Below are positions 8,627 through 17,221 of a DNA stretch of 42,961 nt, one piece after another (position 1 is the first letter of the stretch; every line of letters starts with the position of its first letter). The position numbers were made by a program, and so were the translations under genes. The notes under the pieces are model-generated. The model did no database searches. It worked only from the letters and a program-made list of their open reading frames with translations, and was not told the DNA's origin. The stretch spans positions 1 to 42,961 of the forward strand of contig CAKUGU010000020.1 in assembly GCA_934654815.1 (NCBI GenBank). The letters run 5' to 3'. This DNA is from an uncultured Ellagibacter sp. Lineage in GTDB: Bacteria > Actinomycetota > Coriobacteriia > Coriobacteriales > Eggerthellaceae.

Positions 8627-8702
8627 GCCAGCCCCTTTATTCCCGGAAAGGAGATATGCGCGGAATCGCCTGCTTCCCCGGGCAAGCGCTTCCCCGTCGC
8701 TC

Positions 8703-8730
8703 TATATATAACTAGAGCATTGTGCCACAA
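8703..8730 (-). promoter_or_regulatory. Weak candidate promoter for the GGDEF/EAL gene
   Basis: On the minus strand TTGTGG (8730-8725) and TATATA (8708-8703) are 16 bases apart. They lie in an AT-rich patch flanked by CTCTA (8700-8704) and TAGAG (8713-8717). Apart from this patch and the palindrome GCAAGCATGCTTGC (8766-8779), I see nothing definite in the divergent gap 8627-8933, and no convincing promoter for the plus-strand gene. Confidence 0.3.
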
Positions 8731-8933
8731 TCGGGACCACCGCGCGGCGTGAAATCGGCGAGACGGCAAGCATGCTTGCGTTTTCGGGCGAAGGCTTCCA
8801 AGCCGCCCGTTCCCGCGATGCATCTGCGGAAACATCGGGAATAAAAATGCTGCGCGCCGCCCGATTTCCGCCCGTTTTGCCGTATCCTTGCTTGATGGGC
8901 ATTCGGCCCCCAAGCAATCTTCAAGGAGAGCCC

Positions 8934-10487
8934 ATGAGCGCAACCGCAAGCGCAGCACCTTCACCGGTCCAGTATCCCGCGCGCATCCGCAACGCGCGCA
9001 TCATCGGCATCGTCGCCACCGTGTTCGCGGCCGTGGGCTTTTTGCTCATGGCATGGACGACCTTCGACGTGGGGCAGGCCGTGAGCGAGGTGCTCGCCAA
9101 CCCCGACTTTGCGGCCATCGTCGAAAGCGCGGGCGTGAACGGCACCATCGCCGACATCGGCTTCGGCGGGCTCACGCCGAGCCAGGCCGTCGCGGGCGTG
9201 CTGTCGCTCATCGTGCTCTTCACGGGCTTCGGCGCCGTCGTGAGCCTGTTCTCCCTCGCTGCGGGAATCGGCATCGCGCGCTCGGTCGGCAACCCCGCCG
9301 CGCGCCGGCGCTGCTTCGCCTTCGGCCTCGCCGGCGGCATCGCGTCCATCCTCACGCTGCGCCTCATCGACGGCGTCCTGCTCATCGTCGCGTCCGTCAT
9401 GATCCGCCGCCAGCACATCGAGGACGAGGGCGGCGCGAAGGCGTACTACGCGAACGGCAAGCGCCTCGGGTTCATGCGCTTCGTGGAGATCGCCTGCGTG
9501 CTCGAGGTCGTCATGAACGTGACGCTGCTCCTGTTCGTCACGAGGTCGGAGGCCTTCGACGGCGAGTGGTGGATCAACTTCGTGAAGCTGCTCATGATGG
9601 CCGTCACGCTCTGGGTCATCTGGAACCGCAAGAGCCACGGCTGCACCATCATCTGCGCCATGGTGGGCGCCTACCTCGCCATCAACCTCGTGTACTACGT
9701 TGCGCTTGGGCGCTTCGACGCGATCCAGTTCCTGGCGAACTCCATCTGGCCCATCCTGCTTCTGCTCTACTTCGGCTTCTCGAAGCGCGCACGGGCGGTG
9801 CTCTCGCGCCCCTTCACGGCGAGCTCCCGCGCGGCCGAGCTCAAGGAGGACGAGAAGCTGTGGAACCTGAAGAGCCCGCTTTTCTGGCGCAACCTCGTGC
9901 TGTACTTCTGCATCTTCAGCGTCGTCGGGCACTGGATGGAATGGAGCGTGTGCTGGCTCATCCGCTGGGGCATCGTGCCCGGCACCTACGACCCGAACTC
10001 GGGCATCTGGCACGACATGCTCAACCCGTTCTTCGTCTACGGCATCGCGTTCGTGTTCATCGGGCTTTTGCTTTTCCCCATCAAGAACTGGCTGCTCGAC
10101 AAGCTGCACGGCAACATCCCCGCGGCGGTGGTTTTGAGCTTTCTGGTGAACACGTTGTTTTGCGCGGCGATCGAGCTCGCGCTCGGATTCGCCTGCAACA
10201 CGCCGCCCGACCCCGTGACGGGCAAGCTGCCATTGTGGGACTACCAGGACATGGCCTTCAACTTCATGGGGCAGATCTGCCTTCTGAACACGTCGTTCTT
10301 CGGCGTGATGGCCACGATCATGACCTGGCTCGTCTACCCCAACCTTGAACGCGCCTTCTCGAAGATCCCGAAAGACGTCATGAACATCCTGACCGTGGTC
10401 ATCGTCATGTTCTTCGTGCTCGTCGTGTGCATGTACGTGATCAACCTCGATTTGGCGAGCATCGCCGCGGGAATGGGGATTTCCTAG
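8934..10487 (+). CDS. Membrane protein with a C-terminal CmpB-type putative ABC-transporter permease domain
   Basis: A 517-residue polytopic membrane protein. The start at ATG 8934 is chosen because AAGGAG lies seven bases upstream; the open frame continues back to 8772 without a ribosome site. The N-terminal half has paired hydrophobic helices (IIGIVATVFAAVGFLLMAW, then AGVLSLIVLFTGFGAVVSLF) and several more, with a basic cytosolic stretch around MIRRQH. The C-terminal ~180 residues (LYFCIFSVVGHWMEW, WHDMLNPFFVYG, PLWDYQDMAFNFMGQIC) match my recollection of the ABC_trans_CmpB family (PF06541), whose function is not established. It ends in CTAG, overlapping the convergent cbiJ stop. Substrate unknown. 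Confidence 0.75.
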   Translation: MSATASAAPSPVQYPARIRNARIIGIVATVFAAVGFLLMAWTTFDVGQAVSEVLANPDFAAIVESAGVNGTIADIGFGGLTPSQAVAGVLSLIVLFTGFGAVVSLFSLAAGIGIARSVGNPAARRRCFAFGLAGGIASILTLRLIDGVLLIVASVMIRRQHIEDEGGAKAYYANGKRLGFMRFVEIACVLEVVMNVTLLLFVTRSEAFDGEWWINFVKLLMMAVTLWVIWNRKSHGCTIICAMVGAYLAINLVYYVALGRFDAIQFLANSIWPILLLLYFGFSKRARAVLSRPFTASSRAAELKEDEKLWNLKSPLFWRNLVLYFCIFSVVGHWMEWSVCWLIRWGIVPGTYDPNSGIWHDMLNPFFVYGIAFVFIGLLLFPIKNWLLDKLHGNIPAAVVLSFLVNTLFCAAIELALGFACNTPPDPVTGKLPLWDYQDMAFNFMGQICLLNTSFFGVMATIMTWLVYPNLERAFSKIPKDVMNILTVVIVMFFVLVVCMYVINLDLASIAAGMGIS

Positions 10488-11371
10488 AGCACTCCCGAGC
10501 GCTCGCGCTTCGGTTCGAGAAAGCGTGCGAGCAGGTCTTCTACCTGATCGAGTGTGAAAGCGCGGCCCGGTTCGTCCGGGCGCGCGATGAGGATGCAGCG
10601 GGCGCCCACGTCGCGCGCGGCGGCGATCTTCTCGTCCGTGCCGCCGACGCTGCCCGAATCCTTCGTGACAAGCCACGACGCTCCCACCTGGCGCAGCATC
10701 GCCGCGTTGAGCTCGCGCGTGAAGGGGCCTTGCATGGCGATGATGCGCGACGGGGGGAACCCGGCGCGGGCGCACTTCTCCACGGCGTCGACCGTCGGCA
10801 GAACGCGCACGAAAAAGCGCTTCTCGAAGCCCTCGATGCGCGTGTAGGGGGCAAGCTCCTTGCTCCCCGTGGTGAGAAGCGCGCGCCCTGCGGCGTGTGC
10901 GAGCATGCGCGCCGCCTCCGCTACCGAACCCGCGACGACGACGTCGTCGGGTACGGCCTCTTCTTCGCGGCGCAGGCGTACATAGCGCGCGCCCGTCGCC
11001 TTCGCGGCGGCGCGGATGTTGGCGCTTGCGAGCGAGGCGAACGGGTGCGTCGCGTCGATGACGATGGCGGCGCCCGAAAGCTCGGCTTCCATCTCCTGCT
11101 CGTCGAGGCGACCCGTATGGGCCTCCACGCCAGGCAACTCGCCGATGAGCTCGCCGCCGTATTCCGTCGCCGCGTATGCGCGCGCCCTCATGCCGCGTGT
11201 GGCCAGCCATTCGCACAGAAGGCGCCCCTCGGTGGTTCCCGCGAACACGCGCACGATCGGGGCCGCCGCGGTTTCGCGCGGCGCGTTCCCTAAAGCTTGC
11301 GCCCGCGCGTGCGGTGCGAGCGGCGAAGGGTTCGCGGCCGAGGCCTCCCCGTTTCGCGGCGCGCCCGTCAT
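10484..11371 (-). CDS. cbiJ: Cobalt-precorrin-6A reductase
   Basis: A 295-residue CbiJ/CobK. It reduces the precorrin-6A macrocycle using NAD(P)H in corrin ring synthesis. Features: FAGTTEGRLL at the N-terminus of the Rossmann-like fold, VIDATHPFA, LLTTGSKELAPY, FVRVLPT, IIAMQGPF and WLVTKDSGSVGGTDEKI, all typical of the family. The ATG at 11371 overlaps the cbiC stop as ATGA. About 35 Ala/Pro-rich residues precede the conserved fold; a GTG just before RVFAGTTEG is an alternative start but lacks a clear ribosome site. It is the last gene of the cobalamin operon, and its stop overlaps the convergent membrane gene by four bases (CTAG). Confidence 0.93.
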   Translation of the reverse strand: MTGAPRNGEASAANPSPLAPHARAQALGNAPRETAAAPIVRVFAGTTEGRLLCEWLATRGMRARAYAATEYGGELIGELPGVEAHTGRLDEQEMEAELSGAAIVIDATHPFASLASANIRAAAKATGARYVRLRREEEAVPDDVVVAGSVAEAARMLAHAAGRALLTTGSKELAPYTRIEGFEKRFFVRVLPTVDAVEKCARAGFPPSRIIAMQGPFTRELNAAMLRQVGASWLVTKDSGSVGGTDEKIAAARDVGARCILIARPDEPGRAFTLDQVEDLLARFLEPKRERSGVL

Positions 11372-12009
11372 TTGGGGCCGCCTGGGCGCGTGATCTGGTA
11401 CAACAGCGCGTTCATGATGGCCGCGGCCACGGTCGAGCCGCCCTTGCGCCCGCGCGCCACGATTGCGGGGACGTCGCGGGAAAGCAGCTCCTCTTTCGCC
11501 TCGACCACGTTCACGAACCCGACCGGCACGCCGATGACGGCTGCTGGCGCGATCTTGCCCGCGTCCATAAGCTCGCAAAGGCGCAGAAGCGCCGTCGGCG
11601 CGTTGCCGACCGCGATGACGAGCGGGCCCTCTATGTCGCATGCCTTATCCATGCTCGCGACCGCTCGCGTCGTCCCCGTGGCCTTCGCCGCGGCCGCGAC
11701 GTCCGCATCGGCCATGTAGCACACCACCCTGCATCCGAGTTTCGCGAGCGCGGGCTTGCTCACGCCGGCGAGCGCCATGTTCGTGTCGGTGAGCACGCAC
11801 GCCCCCGCGCGGAGCGCCTCGAGCGCGCGCGATGCCGCGTCGTGGGTGAACACGAGCGAGTCGGCGTACGAGAAATCTGCTGTCGTATGGATGACGCGCT
11901 TCACGATGGGCTCTTCTAGCGGCGGGAACGTGCGGCCCCCGAGCTCGGAGGTGATGATCTCGAAGCTTCTCCGCTCGATGTCGCCCGGTGCCATTTCCTT
12001 GGAATCCAT
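11368..12009 (-). CDS. cbiC: Cobalt-precorrin-8 methylmutase
   Basis: A 213-residue CbiC/CobH. It moves the C11 methyl group to C12, giving cobyrinic acid. The catalytic His lies in RVIHTTADFSYADSL. TDTNMALAGVSK, CYMADADVAAAAK, VAVGNAPTALLRL-type and GVPVGFVNVVEAKE motifs follow in family order. The start abuts the stop of the adenosyltransferase gene (zero spacing), and its own stop overlaps the next ATG by four bases, consistent with translational coupling. Confidence 0.95.
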   Translation of the reverse strand: MDSKEMAPGDIERRSFEIITSELGGRTFPPLEEPIVKRVIHTTADFSYADSLVFTHDAASRALEALRAGACVLTDTNMALAGVSKPALAKLGCRVVCYMADADVAAAAKATGTTRAVASMDKACDIEGPLVIAVGNAPTALLRLCELMDAGKIAPAAVIGVPVGFVNVVEAKEELLSRDVPAIVARGRKGGSTVAAAIMNALLYQITRPGGPK

Positions 12010-12525
12010 CTAGTACTCAACTCCCTCACGCGCGAGAACGCCCTGTTCGTAGGGGTGTTTCACGCAGCGCATCTCGGTTACGTAGTCCGCTTTCGCCACA
12101 AGTTCCGCGCAGGGCGCGCGCCCGGTGAGCACCACCTCGAGCCCGGATGCGGAGGCGTTAAGCGCGCGGGCGATGAGCCCCTCGTCGACGAGCCCCTTCG
12201 CGATCGCGTCAAGCGCCTCGTCGAGCACGAGCAGCCCCACATGCGCGTGCGCCGCCTCGTCGAGCGCACGTGTTAGGTTCCTATCATGCAACGCGCGCGT
12301 GGCGGCAAGCTCGACTTCGGTCATCGACCAGGTGAATTTCTCCGACGCCTTGCCGGCGTACAGCGCGGTGCCGAGGCGCTCGGCGAGCATGCGCGCCTCC
12401 CCGCTTTGGCCGTCTTTCAAGAACTGCACGATGACGACGCGCCGGCCTGCGGCGAGCATGCGCAGCGCAAGCCCCATCGCCGCCGTCGTCTTGCCCTTGC
12501 CGTCGCCGTAGTAAAGATGGATCAT
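12010..12525 (-). CDS. cobO: Cob(I)yrinic acid a,c-diamide adenosyltransferase (CobO/BtuR type)
   Basis: A 171-residue adenosyltransferase that adds the upper adenosyl ligand to cobalt using ATP. The P-loop YYGDGKGKTTAAMG sits at residues ~5-18, followed by VVIVQFLKDGQSGE and LLVLDEALDAIAKGLV, characteristic of the CobA/CobO/BtuR family. It ends with VKHPYEQGVLAREGVEY; the KHPY..G..AR.G.E ending is typical. Its start overlaps the cbiP stop (ATGA). It serves both de novo synthesis and corrinoid salvage. Confidence 0.94.
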   Translation of the reverse strand: MIHLYYGDGKGKTTAAMGLALRMLAAGRRVVIVQFLKDGQSGEARMLAERLGTALYAGKASEKFTWSMTEVELAATRALHDRNLTRALDEAAHAHVGLLVLDEALDAIAKGLVDEGLIARALNASASGLEVVLTGRAPCAELVAKADYVTEMRCVKHPYEQGVLAREGVEY

Positions 12526-14021
12526 GCGCCCTCCTCGATGATGCGGTAGATGCGGTCCATGTCGAGCGCGCCGCGCACCGCGTCGGCCAAGCGGTCGAAC
12601 TCGCGGTTTCTGTGCTCATCGGCCGAGGCCGCGGCGGCGGTTCCCACGACGCCTTCGGGCAGCCCGCGCCGCCGCGCGAGCTCGCGGACGAGCGCCGTGG
12701 CGATTTCCGGTTCGTCGAACAGCCCGTGCAGGTAGGTGCCGAACACGTTTCCGCAGGCCACGCCCTCGGCCGCGCCGTCGATCGTGCCGGCGGGGGCGCC
12801 CTCGACGGTCGTGTTGCCGTCGTGGATCTCGTAGCCGCGCGCGCTCATGCCGTTCCAGACGGAGAAGACGCCCTCGGCGTGCGTGATGCGGAACTCCGAG
12901 CGCGCCAGGCGCTTTTCCGAGCCGAAGCGCGTGCTCGCCGAAACGAGCCTAAGCCCGTGCGCCTCGCCTGCGCCTTCCACGCCGCACGGGTCGATGAGTT
13001 CCCGCCCGAGCAGCTGATACCCCCCGCACACGCCGAGCACGGGCGTACCCTCGGCCGCGAGCGCGCGAACGCACGCGCCCATGCCGCTCTCCTCGAGCCA
13101 GCGCGCATCGGAAAGCGTGCTCTTCGACCCGGGAAGGACGACGAGGTCAGGCCGCCCCAAATCGCACGCGCTTCCCACGTAGCGTACGCCCGCGCCGCCC
13201 ACGCGGTCGAGCGGGTCGAAGTCGGTGAAGTTCGACAGGTGCGGTAGGCGCACGACGGCGATGTCGACGATGCCTCGCGCCTCGCGGGCCGAAAGCCGCG
13301 GCGAGAGCGAGTCCTCGTCGTCCAAGTCGAGCGAGAGGTAGGGCACGACCCCCACCACGGGGACGCCCGTGAGCTCTTCGAGCGGGGCGAGCCCCGGGCG
13401 CAGGATCTCGACGTCGCCGCGGAACTTGTTCACGACAAGCCCCCGCACGCGCGCGCGGTCTTCGGGGGCAAGCAGCGATACCGTGCCGTAGAGCTGGGCA
13501 AACACGCCTCCCGGATCGATATCGCCCGCGAGCAGCACCGGCGAGCCCACCGCGCGCGCGAGCCCCATGTTCACGATGTCGTCGGCAGCGAGGTTGATTT
13601 CCGCCGGGCTGCCTGCGCCCTCGATGACGATGACGTCGGCCTCGGCGGCGAGCGAGTCGTACGCTTCGAGGATCTGCGGCATGAGCGCCTTCTTGCGGCC
13701 GAAATAATCGCGCGCCGAATAGGCGCCCTGCGCCTTGCCCGCCACGATGAGCTGGCTTTTCCTGTCGCTTTCCGGCTTGAGGAGGATCGGGTTCATGCGC
13801 ACGTCGGGCTCGATGCCGCATGCCTGGGCCTGCATGATCTGCGCGCGGCCCATTTCAAGCCCGTCGGCCGTGACGCCGCTGTTGAGCGCCATGTTCTGGC
13901 TCTTGAACGGGGCGACGGTTAGGCCGTCCTGCGCAAGGACGCGGCAGATCCCCGCCGCGAGCAGGCTCTTCCCCGCGTTCGACATCGTTCCCTGGATCAT
14001 GAGGGGCTTCGCCTTACCCAT
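12522..14021 (-). CDS. cbiP: Cobyric acid synthase
   Basis: A 499-residue CbiP/CobQ, which uses glutamine and ATP to amidate four side chains of adenosylcobyrinic a,c-diamide. The N-terminal dethiobiotin-synthase-like P-loop is IQGTMSNAGKSLL; FKSQNMALNS, EGAGSPAEINL and DPGGVFAQLYGT follow. The C-terminal glutamine amidotransferase part has the nucleophile Cys in VLGVCGGYQLLG and the His in GTYLHGLFDE. ATG 14021 is preceded by AAGGAGG with nine bases between. The open frame extends upstream into cobD but is not needed. Overlap with cobD is eight bases. Confidence 0.95.
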   Translation of the reverse strand: MGKAKPLMIQGTMSNAGKSLLAAGICRVLAQDGLTVAPFKSQNMALNSGVTADGLEMGRAQIMQAQACGIEPDVRMNPILLKPESDRKSQLIVAGKAQGAYSARDYFGRKKALMPQILEAYDSLAAEADVIVIEGAGSPAEINLAADDIVNMGLARAVGSPVLLAGDIDPGGVFAQLYGTVSLLAPEDRARVRGLVVNKFRGDVEILRPGLAPLEELTGVPVVGVVPYLSLDLDDEDSLSPRLSAREARGIVDIAVVRLPHLSNFTDFDPLDRVGGAGVRYVGSACDLGRPDLVVLPGSKSTLSDARWLEESGMGACVRALAAEGTPVLGVCGGYQLLGRELIDPCGVEGAGEAHGLRLVSASTRFGSEKRLARSEFRITHAEGVFSVWNGMSARGYEIHDGNTTVEGAPAGTIDGAAEGVACGNVFGTYLHGLFDEPEIATALVRELARRRGLPEGVVGTAAAASADEHRNREFDRLADAVRGALDMDRIYRIIEEGA

Positions 14022-15240
14022 TCGCGCCTGCCTCCTTCGGATCGTTGCGGTTCGTTTGCCTCTTGCTCGCCCCGTGCGCATGCAGCGCGGCTGCGGGCGA
14101 TGCGCCGTCCACTTCACGCGAATGTGCGTCTTCAAGCGCGCATGTGAGCGCGCGAATGAGTGCCTCGTTCTCTGCGCGCGTGCGCACGGCAATACGGTAC
14201 CAGAAAGCGGACAGTCCCGAAAAGGACGCGCAGGTTCGCACGAGGATGCCCGCCTCGAAAAGCCTCTGCGCCAGGGTGTCCGTCGGGGCGCGGAACAGCA
14301 GGTAGTTCGCGCTCGACGGCACGACGAAAAGGCCCAGGGCGGAAAGCTCGCGTGCGAGCCATGCTCGCTCGTCGGCTACCACACGGCGCGTGTGGGCGAG
14401 GTACTCGGTGTCTTCGAGCGCCGCTGTGCCCGCCGCCTCGGCGACCGACGACACGGGCCACACTTGCCCCATCGCGCGAACGCCTTCGACGATATCGCCG
14501 TTTCCGCAGATGAGGTACCCCAATCGAAGGCCCGCCATGCCGTAGAGCTTGGTGAAGGCCGAAAGCACGGCCACATGGCGGGACGAGGCCGCGCGTACGG
14601 CGAAGCTGCGCGCGCGGGCGTCGGGCAGAAACCCGAGAAAGCACTCGTCGACGACGAGCAGGGCGCCTACGTCCTCGCAGCGGTCGGCCGCGGCGGCGAG
14701 CACTTCGGGTGCGGCGAGGCGGCCGGTCGGGTTGTTCGGGTTGCAGAGGAACGCGATGTCCCTTGGCCCTTCAATCGCGCGTGCGAAACCCATAGGAACC
14801 TCGAATCCGTCCGCTTCCGAAAGGGGGACTTCCCGCACGGAGGCGCCGAAGCGGGCCGCCGCCTCGGCGTATTCCGAGAACGTCGGCGCGCACACGATGG
14901 CGCGGCGGGGGCGCAAAGCTGCGGCGAGGCGCCAGATGAGGCCGGACGCGCCCGCCCCGCACACGATCGACTCCGCGGGAACGTCGTGGGCCGCGGCGAG
15001 GGCGCGCACGAGCGCACGGCTTTCGCGGTCGGGATACGCGTCGATGCGCGCAAGGGCATCGCGAGCTGCGGCAACAGCGCACGGCGAGGGGCCTAGAGGG
15101 TTCACGTTCACCGAGAAATCGAGCAAGTCGCGCGTGCCGTGTTTGCATGAAAGCCCGAGCGAGCGGGCGTTCCCGCCATGCACCCGCCGGCAAAGCGCGT
15201 CGGCGTTCGCGCGGCTGTCCCGAGAACCGTTTCCCCTCAT
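14014..15240 (-). CDS. cobD: L-threonine-O-3-phosphate decarboxylase (PLP enzyme)
   Basis: A 408-residue class I/II aminotransferase-fold protein, predicted to make (R)-1-aminopropan-2-ol phosphate for the nucleotide-loop linker. Seen: HGGNARSLG, LLDFSVNVNPLGPS, FLCNPNNPTGR, VVDECFLGF and the PLP lysine in SAFTKLYGMAGLRLGYL. ATG 15240 overlaps the cbiB stop by one base. It is longer than the usual ~360 residues because of a polar C-terminal tail (from about residue 375) that may not be structured. The open frame runs on to 17118, but upstream of 15240 it is antiparallel noise inside cbiB and the fusion gene. Confidence 0.92.
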   Translation of the reverse strand: MRGNGSRDSRANADALCRRVHGGNARSLGLSCKHGTRDLLDFSVNVNPLGPSPCAVAAARDALARIDAYPDRESRALVRALAAAHDVPAESIVCGAGASGLIWRLAAALRPRRAIVCAPTFSEYAEAAARFGASVREVPLSEADGFEVPMGFARAIEGPRDIAFLCNPNNPTGRLAAPEVLAAAADRCEDVGALLVVDECFLGFLPDARARSFAVRAASSRHVAVLSAFTKLYGMAGLRLGYLICGNGDIVEGVRAMGQVWPVSSVAEAAGTAALEDTEYLAHTRRVVADERAWLARELSALGLFVVPSSANYLLFRAPTDTLAQRLFEAGILVRTCASFSGLSAFWYRIAVRTRAENEALIRALTCALEDAHSREVDGASPAAALHAHGASKRQTNRNDPKEAGANG

Positions 15241-16214
15241 CACGCCACCCCCCAAGCAACCGCGCAGGCCGCTCGCACGGCGGCGAACACGACGAGTGCG
15301 CAGACGGATGCGGCCAGCATGAGACGGTTCGCCCGCGCGATGTCGGCCCATTCGATGGCGCGCGAGGCGTCGCCGATCGTCGGCTTGTCGACGAGCTTGC
15401 CGAAGTACACCGCCGGCCCCGCAAGGCGAAGCCCGAGCGCGCCCGCGCACGCCGACTCGGTCTGGGCGGAATTGGGGCTCGCGTGCCGACGCCTGTCGCG
15501 GCGCCAGATGCGCCACGCCCCGCGCGCGTCGAGGCGCACGAGGGGGCACGCAGCCACCATGAACAGCGCCGCAAGGCGCGAAGGCACCCAGTTGAGCGCG
15601 TCGTCGAGTTTCGCCGAGGCGCGCCCGAAGTCGAGGTAGCGGTCGTTTTTGTAGCCGACCATGCTGTCGAGCGTGTTCACGGCCTTGTACGCCATGCCCA
15701 AAGGGGCCCCGCCGATCATGAGGTAGAACAGCGGCGCGATCACACCGTCGCTGGCGTTCTCGGCCACCGTCTCCACCGCGGCGCGCGCGACGCCCGCCGC
15801 GTCGAGGACAGACGTGTCGCGGCCCACGATGCGCCCGACGGCATCGCGCGCCGCGGCGAGGCCGCCGTCGGAGAATGCGCGCGCGACCGCCATGCTCTGG
15901 CGCCGAAGCTCGCAGGCGGCGAGCAGCTGATAGCTTATCCATGCATCGGCGATGAAGCGCAACGCGGGGTGAACAGCGCCGAGAAGTGCGAGGACCGCCC
16001 AGGTCGCAAGGCCGAAGAGCACGGGCAGCGCCACCGCGAGCACGCGCCCGGCCCACCGCGCTCCCGAAGGCGTTTGCGGGAAGATGCGGCGCAGGGGGCC
16101 TTCGGCGCGGGATATGGCGCGCCCCATGGTGACGACCGGGTGCGGCAGCCACCGCGGGTCGCCGAGCGCAAGGTCGAGCACGAAGCCCGCGATCACGGCG
16201 AGAAGCGTCGTCAT
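15240..16214 (-). CDS. cbiB: Adenosylcobinamide-phosphate synthase (membrane protein)
   Basis: A 324-residue CbiB, joining aminopropanol phosphate to adenosylcobyric acid. Features: the N-terminal hydrophobic segment VIAGFVLDLALGDPRWLPHPVVTMGR, the helix VALPVLFGLATWAVLALLG, and the conserved DAVGRIVGRDT, AVETVAENASDGVIAPLFY and AYKAVNTLDSMVGY motifs, then the terminal helix ending AVAWGVA. ATG 16214 overlaps the preceding gene's stop as ATGA. It lies next to cobD, whose product is its substrate. Confidence 0.95.
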   Translation of the reverse strand: MTTLLAVIAGFVLDLALGDPRWLPHPVVTMGRAISRAEGPLRRIFPQTPSGARWAGRVLAVALPVLFGLATWAVLALLGAVHPALRFIADAWISYQLLAACELRRQSMAVARAFSDGGLAAARDAVGRIVGRDTSVLDAAGVARAAVETVAENASDGVIAPLFYLMIGGAPLGMAYKAVNTLDSMVGYKNDRYLDFGRASAKLDDALNWVPSRLAALFMVAACPLVRLDARGAWRIWRRDRRRHASPNSAQTESACAGALGLRLAGPAVYFGKLVDKPTIGDASRAIEWADIARANRLMLAASVCALVVFAAVRAACAVAWGVA

Positions 16215-17221
16215 CGGGCACACGCCTCCGAAAGCGGACGCACATCCGTGAGCGCGGTGCCGTCCCATACCCCGCGCCAGGCGCCGCCCGGTTCGGTATG
16301 GACGTCGAAGTATCCCCTTTTCGGGACAGCGAGTTCGGAAAGAACCGCGCGGATGGTGCCCGAATGCACGACGAGGACGGACTCCCCGCTCCCAAGCGCG
16401 GCCTCGCGGTCGCACACGTCGCGAAACGCCGCGACGACGCGCGCGACGAAGCCGTCTTTGCTCTCGCCGCCCGGGCAGCAGGGGCGACACCACGCGTCGA
16501 CCCAGGCGCGGTAGCGCGCGTCGTCTTCCATGTCGGAGGCGCGCTTTCCCTCGAACGCCCCGAAGTCCATCTCGCACAGCTCCGGGCAGGCGACGATCTC
16601 GGCGTTCGGGAAGAGGATGCGCGCCGTTCGGTCGGTGCGCGCCATGCCGCTCGTGACGACGCGGCGGACGTCCCCGCGGGGCTCGATGTTCCGGAGCGCC
16701 CGCTCGCCTTCGGGCGAAAGCGGCTCGTCGGTCCCGCCGCCGCTGTAGCGGTGCTCGCGCGTGCCCGCCGTGGCGCCGTGGCGCACGAGCGTGACCGCGA
16801 TCGGGTGCTGCGGCGCGCGGAGGGCGCCATGTGGAACCGCGGCAAGGTCCCCCTTGATGACCTGGGGAATCCCGCACACCATGCGCACGACGGCGCCCGC
16901 CCGCCCGGCAAGCGCGCAGCCGAGGCGCCCGACGCGTTCGCGCCAAGCCGCGTCGTCGGCGCGAACGGGAACCACCCCGCACCCGACCTCGGCGATGACG
17001 ACGACGTCGAACGGCTCGAGCAGCGAGAGGGCGTGCTCCTCGTCGCAGGCGCGCATGAGCTCCTCGCACCCGACGGCGACGTGCCCGCCCGCCGCGCAAG
17101 ACTCGCTCGCGCCCGCATCTACGAGGCTTGCCGCATGGACGAAGTCGCCCTCCGAGAACCCGAGCGTCTCGCGAACGAAGGTCTTCTTCCCTGAATGGAT
17201 GCCGCCCACGACTAGGATCAC
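16211..17221 (-). CDS. Fusion protein: CobU-like P-loop domain plus CobC-type histidine phosphatase
   Basis: A 336-residue two-domain protein. Residues 1-125 resemble CobU, the adenosylcobinamide kinase/guanylyltransferase: P-loop GGIHSGKKT (6-14), VVVIAEVGCGVVPV, and VVRMVCGIPQVIKGD, which matches the end of CobU. Residues ~140-336 are a histidine phosphatase like CobC (alpha-ribazole phosphatase): RHG at 147-149, YSGGGTDEPLSPEG, CEMDFGAFEGKRASD, and the second catalytic His at 286 in VVHSGT. The GTG start at 17221 is supported by a GTGA overlap with the cobS stop. A separate cobU lies two genes upstream, so the kinase-like half is either redundant or specialised; the assignment of activities is inference. 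Confidence 0.85.
   Translation of the reverse strand: MILVVGGIHSGKKTFVRETLGFSEGDFVHAASLVDAGASESCAAGGHVAVGCEELMRACDEEHALSLLEPFDVVVIAEVGCGVVPVRADDAAWRERVGRLGCALAGRAGAVVRMVCGIPQVIKGDLAAVPHGALRAPQHPIAVTLVRHGATAGTREHRYSGGGTDEPLSPEGERALRNIEPRGDVRRVVTSGMARTDRTARILFPNAEIVACPELCEMDFGAFEGKRASDMEDDARYRAWVDAWCRPCCPGGESKDGFVARVVAAFRDVCDREAALGSGESVLVVHSGTIRAVLSELAVPKRGYFDVHTEPGGAWRGVWDGTALTDVRPLSEACAR

Noticed and set aside
8772..8933. Upstream extension of the membrane protein gene
   Set aside because: ATG 8934 has the ribosome site; the extension has no hydrophobic or conserved content.
8961..11216. A 751-codon open frame on the minus strand opposite the CmpB-type membrane gene
   Set aside because: Its translation is rich in Arg, His, Ala and Asp with no motifs, overlaps two well-supported genes, and arises from the GC-rich third positions of the sense strand.
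14014..17118. A 1034-codon minus-strand frame suggesting a giant cobD fusion
   Set aside because: Only the last 408 codons carry cobD motifs. The rest is an out-of-frame shadow of cbiB and the fusion gene, which have their own motifs and overlapping starts.
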